From the NCBI GenBank assembly GCA_903813345.2, contig CAIIXF020000009.1:33733259-33793258 (forward strand): a DNA stretch of 60,000 nucleotides, given 5' to 3'. Each line of letters begins with the position of its first letter. Within the stretch, counting starts at the first letter, position 1. Positions 13,801 to 21,125 of the stretch are shown here, piece after piece. The notes beneath the pieces were generated by a model. That model was given only the letters and a program-made list of their open reading frames with translations. It was not told where the DNA came from and made no database searches. The position numbers and the translations under genes are program-made. The DNA comes from Owenia fusiformis. Lineage: Eukaryota > Annelida > Polychaeta > Sabellida > Oweniidae.

Positions 13801-16800
13801 CTTCTTGGGACCTTCTTCAGTTTAAATAAATAGCTTTTTTCCCCGAAAATATTCTACTTTGGACCAGTCATGGCATTGGTCCTATATTTTGACATTTGGT
13901 ATGGCATTGGTTTCATATTTGGGCATTTGGTATGGCTTTTGGGCACTATATGGGTTGGTATGGGAACACATCAAAATTTGACATTTTGGTATGGGAATAT
14001 ATTGATATATTGAGGGTTCAGCCTAGGACCCCCGCCAAATATTGTACTCAGTGAACCCCCCGGAGCTGTGCAGCTCAGGTTTAAGTGTTGATGATTTGAT
14101 GATTATTATATGTATTTATTCAATTTCCGGGAATATCTGCATCTTTAACAGTCTGCACAATACAGCAGAGTCTTTGAAAAGACCTAATTTGAAGCCAGTC
14201 ATCCATAATACGCCTGCCAGCAAGTCAGCAAAACCTCCTGCAGCTATACAGGAGCTAGGTCTTGAGGTCGTAGATCATGCACCATATTTTCCTGATCATG
14301 TAATATCATTTTTATTTTTTGTATGGAGAACGGAATGCTAGTCAGCACGGTATATGTAAGACCTTTGTAGATGAGAATGGCCTTATCTTAGGTGCCCAAT
14401 CTACCCTGTTTGAAATGTCCTCAAATGGACAATGGGTTCACTTATAACTCATTTGTGCAGTGTCACAATACTTGTACTGACGTACCAAAGAGGAGCCTCC
14501 TTCTCAAAGTCCCTACAACTTTTTGCGTGGAATGTTGCTCCGGGTACTGTGATGTCATGTTACCATAGCAACCATAACCGGAATTTCATAATTTTTTAGA
14601 AACTTTACAGTTCAAGTTTCAATACTTAAAAGTGCTTTATGTAAAATTTTGAAGACAATTGGTGAACATTTCACAAAATGCCAACACCAGTCCTGCTACT
14701 TTTGGAACACCCTGTACATATATGATTCTTATGATTTCTAGAGATATCATTTTTATCCACGAGTTGATATCAATATCTGAATGAGTGAGCATAGCGAATG
14801 AGCGCAGATATTGATATCAATGAGTGGATTAAAATGATATCACGAAAAAATCATAGGATGTTCTATTTATCACATAGTTCACCTAACAAAGCATTTCAAA
14901 ACAACATTCAGTTTTATCTTCTGAACTATAGCCAAAACATTAATCATTTCCATATTTGTGACGTCATGAAATCACCATGTAAGCTCATGTAACAATGCAC
15001 GTCACATTGGCGGGAGTTTTCAAATCCATGGCAAAAAGTGATATGTCAATAATATTTTCTCTATTCCACAGATATCGCTTTTTTCCACGCATTTGCAAAA
15101 TATCATAAATATTATATATATATATATGTGTTATTCTACAAATTTCACCTCAAATATGGGAGAAATATATATATCTTTTATTGACTCAAAAATCATGTCT
15201 TACAAATAACATATCAGTCGCTACAGTGTACAAAAAAATGTCAACTACAAACTACAACTTCATACAACAAAACTACTTTACATCAGTTTTATGAGTATAT
15301 CAAAACATCAGTATGGTGTATCTATAATACATGGTTTCAAAAAATGTGTACTTATGTCCTCTGATTAATCGTGTCAATTCGATTAATCATGTTGATTAAA
15401 TTTTAATAGCGTACTAGAGGCCCATAAATCCTGTTGTTGTTATCTTCAGTGTTAACGAAATAATCAATGTTTGCCTCAACAAATTCTTCCTCGGATATTT
15501 TCCCATCACGGTTTGTGTCCATGAAGTCAAACTGCAATCTTCCTAATCTAGGATCTTGATCCATTGCCTTCCAATATATCAGATACTCATCAAAATCTAT
15601 TTCACCATCAGAGTTTAAATCAAGAGCCTGAAAAAGATACAGAAAACTCTAACATCCACATCAATTAATTAATGAAATTATTACCTCTGTTTATTTCTGC
15701 TCTTACTACATTACTCTAGTGTCTGATTATCCCACCGAACGAAGTTTGAGGGGGATATAGAGAAGCCGTCCATCCGTTCGTCCGTCCGTCCGTTTGTTTG
15801 TCTGTGTGTCCGGGCGATAACTCCAATACCGGTTGATGGATTTGGTTCAAATTTTATAGGCTTATGCCTTATGAGTGTAGGCCGCCATTTTTCGTAAAAA
15901 ATGTAATCGTTGATAACTCAAATACAAGTTGATGGATTTGGTTCAAATTTTATATGCTGATGCCTAGGGACAAAGGAGTTTCGCACATAGCAACTGTGTC
16001 CCTAGGCATCATCATATAAAATTTGAACCAAATCCGTTCACTGGTATATGAGTTATCAAAGATTACGTTTTTTACGAAAATTGGCAGCCATCTTTAAATT
16101 CAGCTGCCATCTTGAAAATTATTTCTTGAACAGAGCTACTGTGTCCCTAGGCATAATCATATAAAATTTCAACCAAATCTGTTCACTGGTATTTGAGTTA
16201 TCAAAGATTACGTTTTTTACGAAAAATTGCCGCCATTTTGAAATTAAGTGGCCATCTTGAAAATTTTTTGTCAAACATAGCTCTGTGTCCCTAAGTATCA
16301 TCATATAAAATTTGAACCAAATCCGTTCACTGGTATTTGAGTTATCAAAGATTACATATTTTTACGAAAAATGGCCACCATTTTTAAATACCAGTGAACA
16401 GATTTGGTAGCTCTGTTCAAGAAATAATTTTCAAGATGGCGGCTGAATTTCAAGATGGTGGCCAATTTTCGTAAAAAACATAATCTTTGATAACTCATAT
16501 ACCAGTGAACGGATTTGGTTCAAATTTTATATGATGATGCCTAGGGACACAGTTGCTATGTTCCACAAAGAATTTTCAAGATGGCAGTTTTATTTCAAAA
16601 TGATGGCAATTTTTCGTTAAAAAAAAACATAATCTTTGATAACTCAAATACCAGTGAATGGATTTGGTTCAAATTTTATATGATGATGGCTAGGGAAACA
16701 GTTGCTTTGTTCAAATATGAATTTTCAAGATGGCCACTGAATTTCAAAATGGTGGCCATTTTTCGTAAAAAAAACATAAAATTTTGATAACTCTAATACT

Positions 16801-19800
16801 AACGAACGGATTTGTTTTAAATTTTATATGATAATGCCTAGGGACACAGTAGCTCTGTTTGAGGAAGAATTTTCAAAATGGCAGCTGAATTTCAAAATGG
16901 TTGCCATTTTTCTTAATTCAAATTTTATATGCTGATACCTAGGGACACTATAGCTCTGTTTGAGAAAGATTTTCAAAATGACTGCAGAATTTCAAATGGC
17001 CGCCATTTTTAGTAAAAAAGAATGTAATCTTTGATAATTCAAATTTTGATTTATGGATATGGTTTACATTTTATATGTTGATGCTTAGGGACAAACAAGC
17101 TCTGCTCAAGAAGGAATTTTCAAGATGGCCACTAATAATCTAAATATGTTTTGCTACTCCGTGGAGTTGCTGTTTTTCTAGTTTCTTAATAGTGTGACCT
17201 CATAAAATGCTGAATTGATGATTTGCGATCACCAAATGGATTCTATCTTGTAGTGATGTCACAATTAGGTCACACTGCTATTGCTGTTTGATTTCGAGAG
17301 ATCATCTTCTGTATTTCGCACTTTATTGATTTATTTCTCACGAAAGTATGCAATTGGACGAGATCAACATGCATTGCACATGCCAAGTGTAAGATCTTAT
17401 TGACATGATTTCGATAGTAGTTAAGCTCCCCCTGATTTCTGATCGCAAAAGGTCAATATACTACCTTGAACAGGTTAGAGAAAAAATCCTTCCATCCTTG
17501 CACTGCTTTTGGGTCCTCTCTGTCTGACCATGCTAGCAGAAGCTGTTCAGTAACAGTTTGCACTTTGTTGATACCATCAAAACCTGAGTCAGCATATTCT
17601 TTGACATACCAACATAATTTATCTTTTGCTTCTGCATTTAATTTACCTGAAATAAGTTTATTTGAGCCTGATTTTCTCAATAAAGAGATTAATGTGAAAC
17701 TTTACAGAGTGCCAAAGTGCTGGTAGTTGGGGACTATCAATAGGGTGAACTAAAGTTTAATCCATTGAACTACGAACAAGATCTTTGTCATGCATTATAT
17801 AAATCTTGACTCTAGATTATTTGAATCAGTAAATGGTAGTTAGCATGCTCATAAATCTTAAAGCAAATACGAATATCTACTATATACGCTACATTTCAGA
17901 AAAATATGTCATTTTTGTGTTTTTATTTTGATTTTACGTTCAATATAAACTTGATTACTTTGTTAAAAAACTGAATTTAACACAAATAAAGGCAAAGAGA
18001 TCGATTTTTAGCATGTCTAGATAGGAAACATGATTCTCCTAAATCTCTGTTTTACACATTACAGTATACAAGACAATTTAAGAGATTTACCGTGATTAAG
18101 AAGTCTTCCAAAATTTAAAAGGTTGTACTTTTGGATCAGCCCAAAACTTACCAATTTCAGCAATTCTCTCTGCCATCCTTATGTGGTCATCATATCCAGC
18201 AACTCCATCTTTATCAAGATCCCAAGCAAATATTGTTGTTATCATCTTTCTCACCCATATTGATGGGAGATCCCTCACCTAAATTAATTTGGTTGAAATA
18301 TGAATGGACCAATTCTGGATGTAATTGATAGGTAAAATCAAATGGATTATCCTAAAAATATCCGTGTTATATCTTACTGAATATTGTAAGAAGTAAGAAG
18401 TGAAGAAGTCATTCAAAATAATGAAGATAAATGTTGCATGTGTTTTATATATATTTTTGTATGCACATGTACGGTATATGAAAATGAAAATGTGGATATT
18501 CACACTTTCATATAATTACGTTATCTTTTTATCATATAACAAAACGGACGCTGTGTACAACAAAAACTTTTACTAATTACGTATATATATATATATATAA
18601 TTTACCTGGATGCTCTTATATGATTCAGCCATTCTATTTTGTTTTTGGATGCGTTCAGCTCAACCCTCAGTTTATATAGTGCAGTGTTTTCATAAAAACT
18701 TACTCTTTTGTTGCTTGAATCAGATACACATATATGAACATGGAATGATATTATACAAAATATAAAAGGCTTCAACATGATAAATTATTAAATATCACCT
18801 TTAAATTTACCACATTCAATACCAGTGAATTTATGAAAAACATTAGACCCTTGACATGAGGTTTGAAATCTTGGTTGAAATAGTGGTCGCTGTATGTGAC
18901 TCAGTCACGGGGACCCATACAGTCTATTACTTCTATGGCCAATGGCAATTCTATAGCTGCCTATAGGAAGGTCTAGGGTCAGATACTTTAGCAGCCACAT
19001 TTGCTATGGTAGTCGTACGGCAGTCGAGACAGAAAAAACTATGGTTTCCATACGGATGCATGGTCACAATTGTCCCTACGGCAGCTGTAAACCTTACACA
19101 CATACAATCTCAAAATTATTTTATAAAAAATGAAGCCAAATTGTTCTTACATGCAAAGTACGATGCATAATTGAAAGAACTTTATTACAGATGTCTGATC
19201 CTTCCTACCATTTTGTATAAATTTTAAGACATGAAATTTCAATACCTTATAATTTTGAGATCAGTTTTTGAAAAGGTTGCGAAACATAAATTCATCATTG
19301 AATTGGCTATGGTTATTACTTGCTGTAGAACTAAAAGAATAGAATATTTATTTTATCTGTTCATGTTTTTTAGTTTTAAAAACTAAAATACTCAATAGGT
19401 GTTTTTCGTGTCAAGTAAATAGTATGAATGGTACTGTCAAGTTATTCATATACTATATGGTGACGTGACTTGCATTCAGTACTCTTCAATTTACTTTCAT
19501 GATCAATTTATTCATTCAGAGGCGACATGTGATTAATATTGTAATAGAATAAAATATAGGTTGACACATTAAAAGGACAAAAATGAAATAACAAAATATC
19601 CATTTTGAAATGGAAGAAAATTAGTTAATTTGTTATTTGAGTTGAAAAGCAGAACTGAACCCTGGGAGCTAGCCTAGTTTCTATATTGCTTTGAATTGAA
19701 TGAATGTAAAGACTGGTATATGGTATACTAGATGACCAGGGAGCATGCATGATGCTTTCCTGTTTTGGGTTAGTAGAAAGCATCGCATGGTGCCATGACA

Positions 19801-20496
19801 ATCCTATGGCATAGGTGATAGCGCCCCCTGTGCCATAGGCTCTAGGACACTATTTCAAATCAAATTCTTGCAGATTAATGTTGATTATGATTGCCCTTTC
19901 AAACCTATCTATCTACCTTTACAAATATTGCTCTTGTGGAGGCCATATTGCTTCATATTAGGTCTTGAACTATGAATGATACTTGTTGAGATTTTAATGG
20001 AGACCTTGAGGTTTCTTCTTTGCCTGAAATTACATAGAATTTCGTTTCGAGAAAGATGAAGGAACCCTGAGTAATGGAAATGTGATTCCTGGCTCTGACA
20101 AGTGGGAGCTTTGAAGTATATTTTAACTTTTCATCATGAGCTATAATAGCTGGTTAATGCTGAAAAATTGGAAACTGAAAATTCATAAATGAATGTAAAC
20201 AACTATCACCTGCTTTACTAATACTTTATCTCATGATGTATCTTTGAATGCAACATTCAAAATGCAATTCATGTATTTCAGGCTCTGATGAGTCGTAGCT
20301 TTGAAAAATATCCATGTTCAAACATTTTCACCAGAAGTAATCATATATATGTTTTAATTTATCTCATGATGTATCATTTGAATGCAGCATTCAAAATGCA
20401 ATTTATGTATTTCAGGCTCTGACGAGTGGAAGCTTCGAAGAAAATCTGGCCTCACTAGGTTTAACTGAAGGAAGGGATTACTACCACTTTAACTGA
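1857..20496 (+). CDS. B3GNTL1: B3GNTL1-like family 2 glycosyltransferase, 11 exons
   Basis: Coding exons: 1857-1883 (putative, codes MSAPMPRSE), 3284-3400, 3860-3959, 4356-4420, 4711-4776, 5007-5102, 6232-less start 6222-6317, 6647-6771, 6990-7125, 7367-7435, 7542-7616 and 20416-20496. All join in phase at GT-AG sites to about 350 aa, close to the vertebrate B3GNTL1 length. The N-terminal part has a GT2 fold signature ([16 protein letters not shown]). FLDADDV, formed across the 4420/4711 junction, supplies the DxD nucleotide-sugar/metal motif. [12 protein letters not shown] resembles the GT2 catalytic acidic region, and [16 protein letters not shown] is a strong family marker in the C-terminal domain. 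No signal peptide or membrane segment is visible. Family members are putative N-acetylglucosaminyltransferases; the acceptor is unknown. The first exon is the weakest call, chosen because it gives an ATG, phase 0 and a gtttat donor. The final intron (7617-20415) contains two minus-strand SCP genes. Confidence 0.88.
2141..2611 (+). mobile_element. hAT-like non-autonomous element, copy A (471 bp)
   Basis: The element is flanked by a perfect 8-bp direct repeat, GATAACAG, at 2133-2140 and 2612-2619. Its termini are TTACTTCGGTCC at the left and CTCGAGTAA at the right, so the inverted ends are short (TTACT...AGTAA). A second copy in opposite orientation at 22969-23817 has the same termini and its own 8-bp duplication. 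Eight-base target duplications are typical of hAT (and P) transposons; the family is therefore inferred. It carries a 78-codon open frame at 2284-2520 of unknown meaning. It lies in the first intron of the glycosyltransferase gene. Confidence 0.8.
5050..6079 (+). repeat. 53-bp tandem array copying an exon end and splice donor
   Basis: Starting inside the glycosyltransferase exon 5007-5102, a unit of about 52-53 bp is repeated roughly 17 times in two blocks (about 5050-5630 and 5740-6079). Each unit contains the last 41 bases or so of that exon, ending CACAG, followed by gtaggtttacag, which offers both a donor-like GTAGGT and an acceptor-like TTTACAG. The 110-bp spacer between the blocks resembles the sequence just upstream of the next exon (about 6085-6221), so a block plus the intron end was duplicated at a larger scale. 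The unit is not a multiple of three and most copies carry stops in the exon frame. Confidence 0.9.
7735..7990. repeat. About 58-bp tandem repeat, three copies
   Basis: A unit containing AGTGGAACACCTCACAAG and CCCATGCTCCATGTTAATGA recurs about three times, starting near 7746, 7803 and 7861. The block ends with the inverted motif GTGTTCCACTTACACAGG near 7966-7983. The inverted AGTGGAACAC motif suggests a small DNA-transposon derivative (pogo/Tigger-type ends are similar), but no target duplication was identified. Confidence 0.6.
8092..11944 (-). CDS. SCP: Sarcoplasmic calcium-binding protein, copy 1 (nested gene)
   Basis: Four coding exons on the minus strand: 11918-11944 (MAEYSKNIQ), 10972-11098, 8834-9015 and 8092-8316. 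All have GT-AG boundaries and join in phase to 186 aa, the usual SCP length. The first EF-hand loop is [12 protein letters not shown]. The second is degenerate (DSGADGIN...). The third ([12 protein letters not shown]) and fourth ([12 protein letters not shown]) are canonical, with Asp at positions 1 and 5 and Glu at 12. SCPs are cytosolic Ca/Mg buffers of invertebrate muscle and neurons. The gene lies entirely within the last intron of the glycosyltransferase gene, on the opposite strand, and is a tandem paralogue of the gene at 15403-18632. A mariner-like MITE sits in its intron between 9015 and 10972. The reading frame is intact, so it is probably functional. Confidence 0.93.
8411..8688. mobile_element. 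278-bp inverted-terminal-repeat element
   Basis: The ends are 27-bp inverted repeats with one mismatch: GCTTTATCCTATGCCAAGTA at 8411-8430 and its reverse complement ending at 8688. Between them is a run of shorter CCGCTTCGGTGCATATCTTC-like repeats and no coding sequence. No convincing target duplication was found. It lies in the last intron of SCP copy 1 and directly abuts a second hairpin element at 8690-8822. Confidence 0.65.
8690..8822. repeat. Palindromic hairpin element, family shared with 45985-46140
   Basis: The sequence is self-complementary about a centre near 8750 (CGGTCCCTACGGTCCCT). Its outer arms carry CAGTCGGTTTGGATA on the left and TATCCAAAACCTCCCAGT on the right. The same outer arms flank a different palindromic core at about 45985-46140, so both are copies of one family whose inner stems have diverged. 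Confidence 0.65.
9505..10230. mobile_element. Mariner-like MITE, 726 bp
   Basis: Terminal inverted repeats start CAGGGTGTCCAGAAAGTAAA and end with its near reverse complement (…CTTTCGGACACCCTG), about 30 bp with few mismatches. A TA dinucleotide flanks each side (9503-9504 and 10231-10232), the usual Tc1/mariner target duplication. No transposase frame is present. It sits inside an intron of SCP copy 1. Confidence 0.75.
10233..10706. repeat. Short copy of the 'phobic-loop' repeat family R1
   Basis: This stretch starts with GGGATATAGAGAAGC and a cgttcgtt-rich tract, continues with GATAACTCAAATACAGG and GGTTCAAATTTATTATGCTG, and ends with GTTGTTTTTCTAGTT. The same head, internal phrases and tail occur in the longer element at 15733-17181. 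It is therefore a shorter member of one repeat family; the internal tandem unit is present only about once or twice here. The label R1 is mine. Confidence 0.65.
11639..11690 (+). repeat. tRNA-derived fragment (possible SINE remnant)
   Basis: TAGCTCAGTGGCAGCGTGCT matches a Pol III A box, and CACGAATCCCGG a short distance later resembles the B-box/T-arm. The distance between them is too short for a full tRNA, so the anticodon arm is missing. This is a decayed tRNA or SINE head, not a functional tRNA. Confidence 0.4.
12316..13560. repeat. Element with internal ~150-160-bp tandem repeats
   Basis: The head is CCCCACCACATAGTGTGGGG followed by a CGTCCGTCTGTCTGTCCGTC tract. Four or five internal units of about 150-160 bp follow, each containing AGGTGAACCGTTTGGTAGAT, AATTTTCAGGGATGATTC and GGCAGCCATTTTGGATTTTC. 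The tail is CCCATAGGTGGGGACATTTT. The architecture (simple CGTCCGTC head plus degenerate 160-bp units) parallels the R1 family at 15733-17181. Bivalve non-autonomous elements with 160-bp tandem cores are known, but assignment to them is only a guess. It lies between the two SCP genes. Confidence 0.7.
13570..14040. repeat. Degenerate low-complexity repeats
   Basis: Phrases of the type GACATTTGGTATGGCATTGG recur several times with substitutions and gaps across this stretch. No gene is visible. It may be a worn tandem repeat continuing from the preceding element. Confidence 0.4.
14150..14712 (+). pseudogene. Mariner-type transposase remnant with right terminal repeat
   Basis: The plus-strand frame at about 14154-14300 encodes [20 protein letters not shown] followed by [13 protein letters not shown]. 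This resembles the catalytic C-terminal part of mariner transposases, where HDNAPAHKS and HPPYSPDLAPSDY are usual. The first catalytic Asp of that segment is replaced (IHN) and the frame degenerates after 14340. A terminal-repeat-like GGAACACCCTG followed by TA ends at about 14714, similar to the MITE ends at 9505-10230. No left end was found, so the copy is truncated and inactive. Confidence 0.5.
14731..14854. repeat. Palindromic hairpin repeat
   Basis: ATGATTTCTAGAGATATCAT near the left is mirrored by ATGATATCACGAAAAAATCAT on the right, with inner arms TTGATATCAATATCTG and CAGATATTGATATCAA. The loop is GAGTGAGCATAGCGAATGAG. Related hairpins with the same plan occur near 29310-29415 and 45540-45670. 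Confidence 0.6.
15403..18632 (-). CDS. SCP: Sarcoplasmic calcium-binding protein, copy 2 (nested gene)
   Basis: Four minus-strand coding exons: 18606-18632 (MAESYKSIQ), 18152-18278, 17465-17646 and 15403-15627. Exon sizes (27, 127, 182, 225) and phases are identical to those of copy 1, giving 186 aa. EF-hand loops are [12 protein letters not shown], a degenerate second loop (DSGFDGIN...), [12 protein letters not shown] and [12 protein letters not shown]. It is the upstream member of a tandem pair nested in the last intron of the glycosyltransferase gene. Its last exon differs from copy 1 at only 5 of 74 residues, while the 182-base exon differs at about 16 of 61. A long R1 repeat (15733-17181) occupies its last intron. 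A TATATAAA box lies just upstream of the start codon. Confidence 0.93.
15733..17181. repeat. Long R1 repeat with units in both orientations
   Basis: The head is GGGGGATATAGAGAAGCCGT plus CGTCCGTCCGTCCGTTTG; the tail is GTGGAGTTGCTGTTTTTCTA. Inside are about nine units of 130-160 bp containing GGATTTGGTTCAAATTTTAT, GCCTAGGGACACAG and TTTTCAAGATGGC. From about 15975 to 16390 the units run in the reverse orientation, and before and after that in the forward one, so an internal block is inverted. There is no coding potential. It lies in an intron of SCP copy 2. Confidence 0.8.
18671..18680 (-). promoter_or_regulatory. TATA box of SCP copy 2
   Basis: On the minus strand the sequence reads ACTATATAAA, about 41 bases before the ATG at 18632. 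This spacing would give a short leader of 10-20 bases if there is no upstream non-coding exon. The equivalent place in copy 1 has only CAATAAAAG, so the two paralogues may differ in core promoter. Confidence 0.45.
20081..20320 (+). pseudogene. Two decayed copies of the last glycosyltransferase exon
   Basis: GGCTCTGACAAGTGGGAGCT at 20091-20110 and GGCTCTGATGAGTCGTAGCT at 20281-20300 both match the start of the true last exon (GGCTCTGACGAGTGGAAGCT at 20415-20434). The second copy has a matching acceptor, and its preceding 55 or so bases (CTCATGATGTATC…GTATTTCAG) duplicate those before the true exon. Both copies lose similarity after about 30 bases and lack the conserved C-terminal codons, so they look like failed tandem duplications of the 3' terminal exon. 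Confidence 0.75.
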
Positions 20497-20847
20497 ACTA
20501 AGGGTTACTTCCACTTTACTGAACTGAGGATTATCCCCACTTTAACAGCTATAGTAGCAACCATACAGATTGAGAATATAGTCTAGTAATCTACACCATG
20601 GCAACCATCTTACATGAATAGTTTGAGACATCTTTGAGTGGACACCTAATATCAAATACATTTAAACAGGAGACTGATGATCCTTATAAATTCATACAAT
20701 GAAACAATTTTACTGGTAAAGCTATTCCACATAGCAATATATTAATTCGTGAAGATTGAATTACATTCATTCATGCGTTCAAATAGTAGCATTCAAAGAA
20801 AATAACCTTTGTTTGTACTGTAAATTTAATTGTCATATTCCTTTTAC

Positions 20848-20898
20848 AATAAACATTTCTGAATGCAAGGTTTATCTTATTCTATATACAAAAATAAA
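20848..20898 (+). promoter_or_regulatory. Candidate poly(A) signals of the glycosyltransferase gene
   Basis: AATAAA occurs at 20848-20853 and again at 20893-20898, about 350-400 bases after the TGA at 20494-20496. Either could define the 3' end, placing it within 200 bases of the converging sulfotransferase gene's signal. Confidence 0.45.
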
Positions 20899-21081
20899 AT
20901 CAATCTGCATGTACTCAGTTATCATGATATTGTCTTATTATAAGATTATTCATTATAAATGTCTGTGTCGTTAAAAGATTAATGGTTTTACTCACTTTTA
21001 ACAGCAAAAGATTGTAATTGTTAACAATTTGTTATACAAAACAGAATGGAACGATTGTTCCTAAAATATATGTTATTTACA

Positions 21082-21087
21082 TTTATT
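21082..21087 (-). promoter_or_regulatory. Poly(A) signal of the sulfotransferase gene
   Basis: TTTATT on the plus strand gives AATAAA on the minus strand, 39 bases beyond the stop codon at 21126-21128. This would make a very short 3' untranslated region. Confidence 0.4.
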
Positions 21088-21125
21088 TCACTTGTCTTAT
21101 ATTTTACATATAACGTGCACTTGCA

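Noticed and set aside
14453-14712. Complete mariner element
   Set aside because: Only a right-end-like repeat and a damaged C-terminal transposase piece were found; no left end.
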